From contig NZ_JAUSZL010000002.1 of NCBI RefSeq assembly GCF_030817535.1, positions 7,502,001-7,566,000 on the forward strand: a DNA stretch of 64,000 nt, read 5' to 3'. A model generated the notes under the pieces. It ran no database searches and was not told the origin of the DNA. It saw only the letters and a program-made list of their open reading frames with translations. This document shows positions 55,294 through 64,000 of the stretch, one piece after another (position 1 is the first letter of the stretch; each line of letters begins with the position of its first letter). The position numbers were made by a program, and so were the translations under genes. The stretch is from Streptomyces sp. V3I8 (GTDB taxonomy: Bacteria; Actinomycetota; Actinomycetes; Streptomycetales; Streptomycetaceae).

Positions 55294-55590
55294 ATGGGAA
55301 CGGCGGAGGAACGCCCGGGACCCGAGCGGGACGAAGCGCGGCAGGTGGGCGACGACTTCGAGATCCGTATCAAGGGCAGGGTGTCCCAGGCCTTCCGGTC
55401 CGCCTTCGCGGAACTGACGGTCACGGTCAGTCCGCCGGAGACCGTCCTGCAGGGCGCCCGGCTCGACCAGGCGGCGCTGTACGGGATCCTGGACCGCATC
55501 CAGGCACTGGGACTGGAACTGGTGGAAGTGCGCCGACTGCCCGAGGGCCGCGGTCCCGATGCGGCTCCCGAACCCCACGGCCCGGCGTAG
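55294..55590 (+). CDS. Small hypothetical protein
   Basis: A 98-aa acidic protein. Its centre, DDFEIRIKGRVSQAFRSAFAELTVTVSPPETVLQGARLDQAALYGILDRIQALGLELVEVRR, reads like the short domain seen beside two-component and redox genes in actinomycetes. I cannot give a function. GGAGG precedes the ATG at 55294. A LuxR gene follows about 110 bp later on the same strand. Confidence 0.65.
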   Translation: MGTAEERPGPERDEARQVGDDFEIRIKGRVSQAFRSAFAELTVTVSPPETVLQGARLDQAALYGILDRIQALGLELVEVRRLPEGRGPDAAPEPHGPA

Positions 55591-55701
55591 ACACCGTCCG
55601 GCATCGGGATGAAATGACCCAGAACCCTCTTCCCGTTCCAAGATCCAGCTCCGACGGTAGTGGTGTACCCCCCTCCGCACTCTGTCGAGGAGGTGAGTCA
55701 T

Positions 55702-56262
55702 ATGCCTGCCGTGCCGAACACAGGATGCAGAAGGAGGCAAGCGCACTCGCAAGGGACGGAACCCGGACGGGTGTCCGTGCTGCGGGGACGGTTGCGGGCT
55801 CTGGACCGGGCCGGCGAGGACACGGACTCGGTGGTGGCGGCCTGTCTGGTGTGGGTCGCCGACGCGCTCATGGAGATCGCGGTCGCGTCACCCGACCCGC
55901 GCAGTACGCACATGCTGCTGGACGAGGCGTCGGCGGCACTGGCCGCCGTACCTCCCACCGAGACCGCCGAAGCCACTGGAACCGCCGAAGCCACTGGAAC
56001 CGCCGAGGCCGCCGAGGTCGACGACGCCGTTCGAACCGATGCCGGACGCCCTGCCCCCGCGTCAACGGCAGCCCTCCTGACGGAACGCGAACACGCGGTG
56101 CTCGTCAGGCTCCAGGAGAACGTGCCGCTCCGGCAGATCGGCTCGGACCTCTTCGTGTCGCACAACACGGTCAAGAGCCATGTGCGGGTCGTCTACCGCA
56201 AACTCGGGGTGTCGTCGCGCGCGGCGGCCGTCGACCGGGCGAGGCACCTGCGGTACCTGTGA
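55702..56262 (+). CDS. LuxR-type helix-turn-helix regulator
   Basis: A 186-aa protein. The C-terminal LuxR HTH (about 120-180) reads LTEREHAVLVRLQENVPLRQIGSDLFVSHNTVKSHVRVVYRKLG. No receiver domain precedes it; the N-terminal part is helical and contains a duplicated EATGTA unit from an 18-bp DNA repeat near 55970. The start at ATG 55702 has GAGGAGG upstream. It lies tail to tail with the large LuxR ATPase, whose HTH is similar. Confidence 0.82.
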   Translation: MPAVPNTGCRRRQAHSQGTEPGRVSVLRGRLRALDRAGEDTDSVVAACLVWVADALMEIAVASPDPRSTHMLLDEASAALAAVPPTETAEATGTAEATGTAEAAEVDDAVRTDAGRPAPASTAALLTEREHAVLVRLQENVPLRQIGSDLFVSHNTVKSHVRVVYRKLGVSSRAAAVDRARHLRYL

Positions 56263-56298
56263 CGGGCCTGCGCGACGTCCCGGGGCGTTCAGAGGAGT

Positions 56299-58974
56299 TC
56301 AGAGGAGTTCGAGCTCGCGCGCGCGCCGTACCGCGGCCGAGCGCCGGGTCACGGAGAGCTTGCGGTAGACGCTCTTGAGGTGGGTCTTCACCGTGTTGAC
56401 CGACACGTACAGCTCTTCGGCGATCTCCTCCGTCGTCATCATCTGCGCCAGGTGGCGCAGCACATCGCGTTCCCGCGCGCTGAGCTGCTCCACCGGGGGC
56501 CGCTCCTGACGGGGCGGCTCCGGCGTGGCGCACAGGCCGGTCCGCCGTACCGCGAGCGGATGGGCGCGGGCCTCGGCGAGCGAGGCGGCGCACGCGTGCC
56601 GCACCGTCTGCCGCAGTTCCTCGGCCGGCCGGCCCTGCGCCGGCGTACCGAGCAGGCCGTCCGGTGCCTCGACGTGGTGGGCGCCGCTCTCCACCGCGGT
56701 GACCAGCCTGGCGACCAGTGAACCGACGCCTGTGACGAAGGGATCGGGCACCGCCCGCAACGCCGTGTTCGCCTGCGCGAGTTCGCCGCGGACACGCGCC
56801 GCGTCGAAGCGGGTGAGGGCGACCCAGGCGCGTACGACGTGCAGGGCGGCCAGGGACGGATCGGGCACCGCGGAGGCCGGCAGCGGCGGCCGCCGGGCGT
56901 GCGCGGCGAACTGCTCCGCGGCACGGAAACGCCCGCGCAGCACCTCCAGAAGGGCAAGCTCGACGAGGCAGTCGCGGCGCAGGACGCCGTTCCCGGCGGC
57001 GCAGGCGGCCTTCAGCCCCGCGGTCAGGGACACCTCGGCGGCCTTGAGCCCGCCGTCCCGCAGCTCGGCGCGGCCGAGGACCGACAGGGTCAGCGCCACC
57101 AGTTCGGGCCGCTCCTCCCGCGAAGCGCGCGGGAGCAGCGTGAAGCGGTGCTCGGCGTCCGCCGCCGCGGCCCGTGCCGCGGCGAGGTGCCGGGGACGGT
57201 CCCTCGTCGTACGGATCACCGCGTGCGACAGTCGGCACCGGGCGATCCGGTCGGCGCCGCCGCCGGGCGGTCCGCCGACGGGCAGTTCACCGATCAGCCG
57301 GTCGGCGAGCACCAGGTTCTCCGTGCAGGCGGGGCCCTCACCACGGGCCAGCGCCGCCGCCGCGGCGACCAGCGCGGACTCCGGGCCCGCAGGACGTCCG
57401 GAGCGCCTGGTGAGATCGGCGGAGGTACGCGCCAGCAGTTCCGCCGGCAGCCGCGAGGCGGCCAGGGCGAGGACCTGCCCGATCGCCAGGTGGCGTACGA
57501 CGAGACGGTCGGCCTGACTCCGGTCGCCCGCGTCCAGGGCGTGCCGTACGGCCTCGGCGAGGAGGCCGTGCTCACCCAGCCACTCGGCCGCCCGCCCGTG
57601 CAGATCGGGCACGAGGTCCGGCGCTTCGTGCCGCAGCCGCACCCGCAGCACGTCGCAGAACATCCGGTGGCACCGGTACCACCCCTGACCGACGTGCTGG
57701 AGGAAGGAGTTCTGCTCGACGAGCGCCGCGAAGTGCCGGCCGGCCTCCGGCCCCGCCAGCCGGGTGGCCAGCTCGGCGTTCAGATGGTCCAGCACACTGG
57801 TCGTCAGCAGGAGGCGGCGCATCGCCGGGGGCTGGCCGTCGAGGACCTCCTCCACGAGGTAGCTGACGATCGCCTCGTCCTCGCCCGCGAACTGCGCGAC
57901 GAGCTTCTCCGGACGGGGATGCCCCTCCATCGACATGGCGGCCAGCCGCAGACCCGCGGCCCAGCCGTCCGTCCGCTCGCGCAGCGCGTTCACCGACGCC
58001 CTGGGCACCTCGACACCGTGCTGGGCCAGCAGCGCCGCCGTCTCCCGGTCGTCGAAGGCGAGGTCCCCGGTGCGCAGTTCGGTGAGGTCGCCGGCCAGCC
58101 GGTGCCGGTGCAGGTGCAGGGGAGGGTCCCGGCGCGAGACCACGATCAGCCGCAGCGCGGGGGCCGCGTGTCTGATCAGGCGGACCACGCCCTCGGCGAC
58201 CGGCGAGCCGCTCTCCGGCTGGAAGTCGTCCAGCACGAGGACGACGGGCTCGTCCCGTGCCGCGAGGTCGGCCGCGAGAGCGGCCACCAGCAGCGGCTGT
58301 CCGGCCAGCGGGCCGGCCGGCGCCACCATGGCGGGAAAACCGTGCGGTGCCAGGTCGTCGCAGGCGGCGCCGGCCAGATGGGCGTCCTGCAGGGGGATGC
58401 CGGTGAGGACGCCGTCGCGCGGCGCCGTGCCGATCGGCTCCGGCGGCTCCGGCGGGACACCGGTCACGGCGTCGTCGTCGTACGGGCCGCCCGCCGGTGT
58501 GCCGCCCGCGGAGGGGACTCCACCGGCGACGGAACCGGACGGATGTGTTCCGGAAGCCGTGCCGCGGGACCCGGTCGCACCGGGTCCCGCCGTACCGGGC
58601 CCGGCGACACCGTTGACGCCGGTGCCCGGAGCGGGGACGTCCAGGGCGCCGCGGCCCGGCGGATCCATGGCCGCGATCGGGGACGAGAGCGTCGGTGAGG
58701 CGGACTCCAGTTCGACACCGGCTTCGCGCAACGCCGCGAGCACCCGCGGCCAGAAGACGTCGGGCCGTTCCTCCGCGCCGTCACAGGTGACCCAGGCCAC
58801 CGGACCCGGCGCCCGCCGGGTGTGCGCCCACTCCACGGCGAGGGCCGACTTGCCGGCGCCCACCGGGCCCACGACCACGGTCAACGGCCCCAGCACGCCG
58901 CCCGCGAGGCGGTCCGTCAGACGGGGGCGCGGGACCAGCCACGTCGGCAGCGGCGGTACGCCGGGACGGGACAT
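56299..58974 (-). CDS. Large ATP-binding LuxR (LAL/MalT-like) regulator
   Basis: An 891-aa STAND-type regulator. Walker A GPVGAGKS is at 36-43 and Walker B is in PVVLVLDDFQ. A MalT-like helical-repeat region and a C-terminal LuxR HTH (LSARERDVLRHLAQMMTTEEIAEELYVSVNTVKTHLKSVYRKL) follow. About 110 residues after the P-loop are Gly/Pro/Thr-rich and look inserted. The ATG at 58974 with AGGAG 6 nt upstream is chosen; an in-frame ATG at 59076 is an alternative. Such proteins often activate antibiotic, lipid or carbohydrate genes; the target is unknown. Confidence 0.85.
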   Translation of the reverse strand: MSRPGVPPLPTWLVPRPRLTDRLAGGVLGPLTVVVGPVGAGKSALAVEWAHTRRAPGPVAWVTCDGAEERPDVFWPRVLAALREAGVELESASPTLSSPIAAMDPPGRGALDVPAPGTGVNGVAGPGTAGPGATGSRGTASGTHPSGSVAGGVPSAGGTPAGGPYDDDAVTGVPPEPPEPIGTAPRDGVLTGIPLQDAHLAGAACDDLAPHGFPAMVAPAGPLAGQPLLVAALAADLAARDEPVVLVLDDFQPESGSPVAEGVVRLIRHAAPALRLIVVSRRDPPLHLHRHRLAGDLTELRTGDLAFDDRETAALLAQHGVEVPRASVNALRERTDGWAAGLRLAAMSMEGHPRPEKLVAQFAGEDEAIVSYLVEEVLDGQPPAMRRLLLTTSVLDHLNAELATRLAGPEAGRHFAALVEQNSFLQHVGQGWYRCHRMFCDVLRVRLRHEAPDLVPDLHGRAAEWLGEHGLLAEAVRHALDAGDRSQADRLVVRHLAIGQVLALAASRLPAELLARTSADLTRRSGRPAGPESALVAAAAALARGEGPACTENLVLADRLIGELPVGGPPGGGADRIARCRLSHAVIRTTRDRPRHLAAARAAAADAEHRFTLLPRASREERPELVALTLSVLGRAELRDGGLKAAEVSLTAGLKAACAAGNGVLRRDCLVELALLEVLRGRFRAAEQFAAHARRPPLPASAVPDPSLAALHVVRAWVALTRFDAARVRGELAQANTALRAVPDPFVTGVGSLVARLVTAVESGAHHVEAPDGLLGTPAQGRPAEELRQTVRHACAASLAEARAHPLAVRRTGLCATPEPPRQERPPVEQLSARERDVLRHLAQMMTTEEIAEELYVSVNTVKTHLKSVYRKLSVTRRSAAVRRARELELL

Positions 58975-59127
58975 GCGGTGCTCCTGGACGCGCTGCACAG
59001 GAGGGGGGCGGCCACGGGTGGGCGCGGACGCGCCGGGTGCGTTCGGTGGAGGTCGTCGTTCCGTGTGCTCGCCCATCGACGATACCTCGCTCCCGGAACG
59101 CAGTGGATGTCCGCCAGACGAGAGTGT

Positions 59128-59192
59128 GGCCCGCACCGGGGAACCGCGAACCGGTGCGGGCCGCAATCTCACCCGGGTGAACTTCACCCGGG
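59128..59192. terminator. Two tandem hairpins downstream of the DUF1269 gene
   Basis: GGCCCGCACCGG (59128-59139) pairs with CCGGTGCGGGCC (59151-59162). CCCGGGTGAA (59172-59181) pairs with TTCACCCGGG (59183-59192). They follow the leftward DUF1269 operon and precede the LuxR ATPase; the second could also be an operator. Confidence 0.65.
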
Positions 59193-59206
59193 CGGAGCGT
59201 GGTCGC

Positions 59207-59689
59207 TCACTGCTGCAGGGTGGCGATCAGCTCCTCCTCGCGCTCCTTCGTCAGCGACGTGCGCAGCACGGTGGGCCCGAAGGGACGCAGCGCATCGCGC
59301 ACCCGGTCGGGGGTGGAACGCCGGACGAGCGCGAAGACGGCGGCCCTGCCCGGTTCGAGGGTGCCGGCGATCTCCTTGATGAAGGCGTCGTTGATCCCCA
59401 CGTCCGTGAGCTTCCCGGCGAGCGCACCCGTGGCCGTGCCGACCGCGGCACCGAACACCGGCATCAGGAACAGCATGCCGAAGAGCGTGCCCCACAGGGC
59501 GCCCCCGGCCGCTCCGTGTCCGGTGGGGCTGAAGGACTGGCGCACGTGGATCTTGCCGTCCGGGGTCCGCCAGGCGAGAGCGGCGTCCTCCAGATCGAGA
59601 AGTTCCTGTTGGGACAGGTCCTTCGAGAGGCGCAGCACGGATTCGGCCTTCTCCTTGTCGGAGAAGCCCAGTACGACGAGATCGGTCAT
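59207..59689 (-). CDS. DUF1269 family protein
   Basis: A 160-aa protein typical of DUF1269: MTDLVVLGFSDKEKAESVL at the start, a Gly-rich hydrophobic hairpin (GAAGGALWGTLFGMLFLMPVFGAAVGTATGALAGK) and an RRSTPDRVRDAL region. The family looks membrane-associated and turns up in stress operons; no activity is known. Its ATG overlaps the stop of the upstream gene by one base. Confidence 0.85.
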   Translation of the reverse strand: MTDLVVLGFSDKEKAESVLRLSKDLSQQELLDLEDAALAWRTPDGKIHVRQSFSPTGHGAAGGALWGTLFGMLFLMPVFGAAVGTATGALAGKLTDVGINDAFIKEIAGTLEPGRAAVFALVRRSTPDRVRDALRPFGPTVLRTSLTKEREEELIATLQQ

Positions 59690-60243
59690 CAGGACCTCCT
59701 GGTGTTCCGGCCGGATGCCCGGCCCTCGGGGGTGTTCTCCGCGGCGGCTTCGTCGAGCCGGGCGACGGCCTCGGTGATCTCGGCGACCACCAGGCCCAGG
59801 GATTCCTCGGTGAGGAAGCCCTCCGCGACGGGCACGCCGCCCGCCTCACGGACGGCCGCCCTCAGCTCCCGGGCCCAGGTGTGTTCCAGCAGCACGAACC
59901 CGGCCGCGGTCCCCGGGTCCAGCTGCCGTGCCATGGCCCTGATGTCGTCCAGGGCGAGACCGAAGGCGTTCCCCTCGGTCAGTGACGGAACGGTTCCCCG
60001 CGCGTCCTCCAGCACATCGCGCGGGATGCCGAGCAGCGCGGCGACCGTCTGCCCCATGCCCTCCGCCTGGTAGTCCAGCGTGACGAGGCTGCCGTCCGTC
60101 TCCTTCTGCACGAAGAGCAGGTCCAGCACCCGGACGTGGCCCCCCTGGTCCAGTGCCCCGAGCTCGTCGATGATCCTTCCCTCGAACTTCGCGTCGGGTC
60201 CGAACTCGACCGTCAGCAGTTGTACAGGTCCGATCCTGACCAT
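59689..60243 (-). CDS. DUF6325-like protein
   Basis: A 184-aa protein. GPVQLLTVEFGPDAKFEGRIIDELGALDQGGHVRVLDLLFV at the start and FVLLEHTWARELRAAV later match the small actinomycete family usually next to DUF1269. It has no membrane helix. The start at ATG 60243 is divergent from the carbohydrate operon. Role unknown; coupling to DUF1269 suggests one complex or stress response. Confidence 0.78.
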   Translation of the reverse strand: MVRIGPVQLLTVEFGPDAKFEGRIIDELGALDQGGHVRVLDLLFVQKETDGSLVTLDYQAEGMGQTVAALLGIPRDVLEDARGTVPSLTEGNAFGLALDDIRAMARQLDPGTAAGFVLLEHTWARELRAAVREAGGVPVAEGFLTEESLGLVVAEITEAVARLDEAAAENTPEGRASGRNTRRS

Positions 60244-60378
60244 GTCCGCTCCCTTCGTGCGGTCCCTCTCCATCCAGCCGCCCGGCGGCCCGGTCCGCGT
60301 CACCCGTGGGAGGTGAGGCGCGCGGCAGGGCGGCCGGACAGACTGCGCATCCCGGTAGGCCTGTGACAGGGAGCCAGG

Positions 60379-63135
60379 ATGAGCGCGCGGACGAACGGTG
60401 AACGGATCGGCCCGACCGGCGAGGACGGCGGACGGTGGCGGTTGTGGGGGCCCTACCTGAGCGAGCGTCAGTGGGGCACGGTCCGGGAGGACTACAGCGA
60501 GGGCGGGGACGCCTGGTCGCACTTCCCCCACGACCACGCGCGGTCGCGCGCCTACCGGTGGGGCGAGGACGGACTCGGCGGCATCTGCGACGACAAGCAG
60601 CGGCTGTGCCTGGCCCTCACCCTGTGGAACGGCCGCGACCCCATCCTCAAGGAGCGCGCCTTCGGCCTCACCAACAGCGAGGGCAACCACGGCGAGGACG
60701 TCAAGGAGTACTACTTCTACCTCGACAGCACGCCGAGCCACTCCTACATGAAGTACCTGTACAAGTACCCGCAGGCCGCCTACCCGTACGACGACCTGGT
60801 GGCCGTCAACCGGGACCGCGGCAGGCAGGACTACGAGTACGAACTCCTCGACACCGGTGTCTTCGAGGAGAGCCGCTACTTCGACGTGACCGTGGAGTAC
60901 GCCAAGGCGGCGGCCGACGACGTGCTGGCCCGGATCACCGTCGTCAACCGGGGCCCCGACGAGGCTGACCTGCACGTCCTGCCCACCCTGTGGTTCCGCA
61001 ACACCTGGGCGTGGCAGCGCGGCGACAGGACGGCGAAACCACGGATGAGCGCGGTCCAGGGCCCGTCCGGAACGGCGACCGTCCGCGCCGAGCACCCCCG
61101 ACTCGGCGTCTACGACTGCCGGTTCGCCGGACCGGTGCCGCTGCTGTTCACGGAGAACGAGACGAACACCGAGCGGCTCTTCGACGCGCCCAACTCCTCC
61201 CCGTACGTCAAGGACGGCATCGGCCGGTACGTCGTCGACGGGGAGGCGGGAGCCGTCAACCCGGCGCTGGAGGGCACCAAGGCGGCCGCGCACCACCTCC
61301 TCACCGTCCCCGCCGGCGGCTCCAGGACGCTGCGGCTGCGCCTCGCGCCCGCGGACACGGAACCGTCCCTCTGCGACGACTTCGACGCGGTGTTCCGGGA
61401 GCGGATCGAGGAGGCCGACGCCTTCTACCGGGACCTGCTCCCCGAGGGCGCGGACGAGGACCGGGCCCGGGTGCAGCGGCAGGCGCTCGCCGGGATGCTC
61501 TGGTCGAAGCAGTACTACCTGTTCGACCTGGAGACCTGGCTGGCCGAGCACGGCCTGGACCCGTGGAGCATGCCGAGCCCCGGCGTGCGCAACCGCGAGT
61601 GGTTCCACATGGTCAGCGACGACATCGTCTCCATGCCGGACAAGTGGGAGTACCCCTGGTTCGCCGCCTGGGACCTGGCGTTCCACGCCGTGGCCCTGTC
61701 GGCCGTGGACGTCCGCTTCGCCAAGGAGCAGCTCGAACTGCTCCTCAAGGACACCTATCTGCACCCCAACGGCCAGATCCCGGCGTACGAGTGGAACTTC
61801 ACCGACGTCAACCCGCCGGTGCACGCCTGGGCCGCGTACTTCGTCTACATGATGGAGGAACGCACCACCGGCCGGGCCGACCGCGCGTTCCTGGAGCGGA
61901 CCTTCCAGAAACTCCTGACGAACTTCACCTGGTGGGTCAACCGCAAGGACCCCGACGACCGCAACGTCTTCGAGGGCGGTTTCCTCGGCCTCGACAACAT
62001 CGGCGTCTTCGACCGCAGCGCGCCCCTGCCCACCGGTGGCCGGCTCGAACAGGCCGACGGCACCGCGTGGATGGCCCTCTACTGCCAGGCGATGCTGCAG
62101 ATCGCCGTGGAACTCGTCGAGCACAACGAGGCGTACGAGGAACTGGTCCTGAAGTTCTTCGAGCACTACCTGTGGATCGCCGCCTCCATGGACCGGGTCG
62201 GCGACCTCGGCGACGAACTCTGGGACGAGGAGGACGGGTTCTACTACGACGTCCTGCGCCTGCCCGACGGACAGGCCGTACGGCTCAAGGTCCGCTCGAT
62301 GGTCGGTCTGCTCCCGCTGTGCGCGGCCACCGTCTTCCGGCCGTCGCAACTGGCCCGGGTGTCCGGCATCGGCGAGCGGCTGCGGCAGTTCGCGGACCGC
62401 CACCCTTCGCTCTCCGTCACCCTCGTCTCCGCCCGGGCAGGGGCGGCGGGCGGCCCCCGCCTGCTGTCCGTGGTCGACGAGAAGAAGCTGCTGCGGGTGC
62501 TCTCGTACCTCCTGTCCGAGGACGAGTTCCTCAGCCCGTACGGCATCAGGTCCCTCTCCCGCCACCACGCCGAACACCCGTACCGCTTCTGGGTGCACGG
62601 CGAGGAGTACCACGTCGGCTACCTCCCCGCCGAGTCGGACACGGGGATGTTCGGCGGCAACTCCAACTGGCGGGGCCCCGTGTGGTTCCCCATGAACGCC
62701 CTCGTCGTGCGGGCCCTGCTCAACCTGTACGGCTTCTACGGCGACGACCTCACCGTGGAGTGCCCGACCGGGTCCGGTGTCCGTATGACCCTCTTCGAGG
62801 TGGCCCAGGAGATCTCGGACCGGCTCACCCGGCTCTTCCTGCGCGGCGACGACGGGCGCAGGCCCGTGTACGGAGGACAGCAGGTGTTCCAGGACGACCC
62901 GCACTGGCGGGACCTGCTCCTGTTCCACGAGTACTTCCACGGCGACAACGGCGCCGGGATCGGCGCCGCCCACCAGACCGGCTGGACGGGCCTGGTCGCC
63001 ATGCTGATGTCGGTCTTCGGCACGCTCACCCCGGCCGACTTCCTGGCCGGCCGCGGCCGGCACGCCGCCGGGGCACCGGACGAGGAGCCGGACGAGAAGA
63101 CAGGGAAGAAGTCGGGTAAGAAGGGGACATCATGA
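60379..63135 (+). CDS. MGH1-like/GH63-type alpha-glycosidase
   Basis: A 918-aa cytoplasmic protein with no signal peptide. The N-terminal beta-sandwich domain includes DHARSRAYRWGEDGLGGICDDKQRL. The (alpha/alpha)6 barrel contains YPWFAAWDLAFHAVALS (candidate acid Asp), GQIPAYEWNF and GGNSNWRGPVWFPMNALVVRAL, conserved in mannosylglycerate-hydrolase/GH63-like enzymes. It probably hydrolyses a compatible-solute glycoside or oligosaccharide. It overlaps the next gene by 4 nt (ATGA). A Lys-rich tail ends the protein. Confidence 0.85.
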   Translation: MSARTNGERIGPTGEDGGRWRLWGPYLSERQWGTVREDYSEGGDAWSHFPHDHARSRAYRWGEDGLGGICDDKQRLCLALTLWNGRDPILKERAFGLTNSEGNHGEDVKEYYFYLDSTPSHSYMKYLYKYPQAAYPYDDLVAVNRDRGRQDYEYELLDTGVFEESRYFDVTVEYAKAAADDVLARITVVNRGPDEADLHVLPTLWFRNTWAWQRGDRTAKPRMSAVQGPSGTATVRAEHPRLGVYDCRFAGPVPLLFTENETNTERLFDAPNSSPYVKDGIGRYVVDGEAGAVNPALEGTKAAAHHLLTVPAGGSRTLRLRLAPADTEPSLCDDFDAVFRERIEEADAFYRDLLPEGADEDRARVQRQALAGMLWSKQYYLFDLETWLAEHGLDPWSMPSPGVRNREWFHMVSDDIVSMPDKWEYPWFAAWDLAFHAVALSAVDVRFAKEQLELLLKDTYLHPNGQIPAYEWNFTDVNPPVHAWAAYFVYMMEERTTGRADRAFLERTFQKLLTNFTWWVNRKDPDDRNVFEGGFLGLDNIGVFDRSAPLPTGGRLEQADGTAWMALYCQAMLQIAVELVEHNEAYEELVLKFFEHYLWIAASMDRVGDLGDELWDEEDGFYYDVLRLPDGQAVRLKVRSMVGLLPLCAATVFRPSQLARVSGIGERLRQFADRHPSLSVTLVSARAGAAGGPRLLSVVDEKKLLRVLSYLLSEDEFLSPYGIRSLSRHHAEHPYRFWVHGEEYHVGYLPAESDTGMFGGNSNWRGPVWFPMNALVVRALLNLYGFYGDDLTVECPTGSGVRMTLFEVAQEISDRLTRLFLRGDDGRRPVYGGQQVFQDDPHWRDLLLFHEYFHGDNGAGIGAAHQTGWTGLVAMLMSVFGTLTPADFLAGRGRHAAGAPDEEPDEKTGKKSGKKGTS

Positions 63136-64000
63136 CCGAACTCCCGGCACAGCCCGTCGTCCACGAGGTCAACACGCGGGTCTGGCTCCAGGAGGTCCTG
63201 CGGAGCACCGGCCGGCGCGGGGGACTGGCCGACGTGTCGAAGGACGCCTGGGACCGGATCACCCCGCACGGCGTCGACGCCGTCTGGCTCATGGGCGTGT
63301 GGGAGCGCAGCCCGCAGGGCCGGGACATCGCGCTGCGGGACCCGTCGCTGACGGCCGCCTTCAAACGGGCCGTGCCCGACATCCGCGAGGACGAGATCGC
63401 CGGCTCGCCGTACTGCGTCCGCCGCTACGAGGTCGACGAGGCCCTCGGCGGGACCGAGGGCCTCGCGGCCGCGCGCGCCGAGCTCGCCGGCCGGGGCGTC
63501 GGGCTGCTCCTCGACCACGTGCCCAACCACGTGGCGCCGGACAGCCCCTGGACGACCGCGCACCCCGAGTACTTCGTGCGGGGCGGCGAGGACGAGCTGC
63601 GCGACGATCCGGCCGGCTACCTCGCGGTCGGGGGCGGCGTCCTCGCCCGCGGCCGCGACCCCTTCTTCCCGCCCTGGCCCGACGTGGTCCAGCTCAACGC
63701 GTTCGCGCCCGCCCTGCGCGCGGCCACCACGGACGTGCTGACGCGGATCGGCGACCTGTGCGACGGGGTCCGCTGCGACATGGCGATGCTGATGACGAAC
63801 GACGTCTTCGCCCGGACCTGGGGGGAGCGGGCCGGAAAGCGGCCCGCGGAGGAGTTCTGGCCCACGGTCCTCTCCGGCGTACGGCGACGGCACCCCGGCA
63901 TGATCTTCGTCGCCGAGGCGTACTGGGACCTCGAACGGGAGCTGCAGCAGCAGGGGTTCGACTTCTGCTACGACAAGCGGTTCTACGACCGGCTGCTGCA
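63132..64000 (+). CDS. GH13 alpha-amylase family protein (partial, runs off window)
   Basis: The first 289 codons are present and open to the end. Region I DHVPNHV, region II GVRCDMAM with nucleophile D216, and region III VAEAYWD with acid/base E262 establish GH13 catalysis. It lacks a signal peptide and is coupled to the MGH1-like gene, suggesting intracellular alpha-glucan, trehalose-like or glucosyl-solute metabolism. The C-terminal part and exact subfamily cannot be judged. Confidence 0.88.
   Translation, partial: MTELPAQPVVHEVNTRVWLQEVLRSTGRRGGLADVSKDAWDRITPHGVDAVWLMGVWERSPQGRDIALRDPSLTAAFKRAVPDIREDEIAGSPYCVRRYEVDEALGGTEGLAAARAELAGRGVGLLLDHVPNHVAPDSPWTTAHPEYFVRGGEDELRDDPAGYLAVGGGVLARGRDPFFPPWPDVVQLNAFAPALRAATTDVLTRIGDLCDGVRCDMAMLMTNDVFARTWGERAGKRPAEEFWPTVLSGVRRRHPGMIFVAEAYWDLERELQQQGFDFCYDKRFYDRLL

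Noticed and set aside
60243..63063. Leftward extension of the DUF6325 frame across the MGH1-like gene
   Set aside because: Upstream of ATG 60243 the frame is antisense to a well-conserved glycosidase and shows no motif.

Overview
The window looks like chromosomal DNA from a Streptomyces-type actinomycete. It has very high G+C with G/C-ending third codon positions, frequent GTG and TTG starts, GGAGG-type ribosome binding sites, many 1- or 4-nt stop/start overlaps, a tuf3-type second EF-Tu, a myo-inositol (iol) operon, and SpoIIE-type phosphatase and large LuxR regulators. No rRNA, tRNA, CRISPR array, prophage or intact insertion sequence was seen. All calls rest on reading the sequence and on memory of protein families; no database search was run.

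Bases 1 to about 15,500 look like an accessory catabolic region and are visibly less G+C-rich than the rest. They carry (a) an IclR regulator, a NodB-fold amidohydrolase and an MHS-type transporter; (b) an Old Yellow Enzyme/alpha-beta-hydrolase operon, a cysteine-free carboxymuconolactone-decarboxylase-like protein with a beta-hydroxyacid dehydrogenase, and a FadR-type GntR regulator. One operator-like sequence (core YTGTATTACNG) lies before each of these last three units. (c) Next comes a LysR-controlled set, namely CoA-transferase, acyl-CoA dehydrogenase, MaoC/FAS1-like hydratase and CitE-like lyase, which matches itaconate/mesaconate (C5 dicarboxylate) catabolism. (d) A decayed SDR gene, a frameshifted AbiEii-type nucleotidyltransferase, a strong hairpin and short tandem repeats suggest past rearrangement at the right edge.

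From 15.6 to 29 kb: uppP; a sugar operon (Gfo/Idh, PmoA-like, cupin) behind a LacI-type operator and a 56-nt perfect palindrome; an HxlR/thiolase pair with an obvious operator; a TVP38 membrane protein; tuf3 with its terminator; a polyamine-synthase-like methyltransferase fold; an MFS exporter; a secreted-domain membrane protein; and a hotdog thioesterase.

From 28.6 to 45.5 kb lies a sugar/inositol catabolic block. A LacI regulator is divergent from an operon of PhyH oxygenase, SDR and two Gfo/Idh dehydrogenases. A third Gfo/Idh gene sits with an ATPase, permease and lipoprotein of a CUT2-type ABC transporter. Divergent from the transporter are iolC, a Cgl0159-type aldolase-like gene, iolB, iolD, mmsA/iolA and a GntR/UTRA regulator. 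The two divergent promoters are near mirror images around one dyad. No iolE-like dehydratase is present.

From 45.6 to 64 kb: a PAS/GAF/SpoIIE/HATPase signalling protein, a Tat-exported GH3 beta-glucosidase, DedA, a gamma-class carbonic anhydrase, an apparent YihY/BrkB plus diacylglycerol-kinase fusion, two LuxR regulators (one a large ATPase), two small stress-type proteins, and the start of a carbohydrate operon (MGH1/GH63-like hydrolase, then a GH13 protein cut by the window end).
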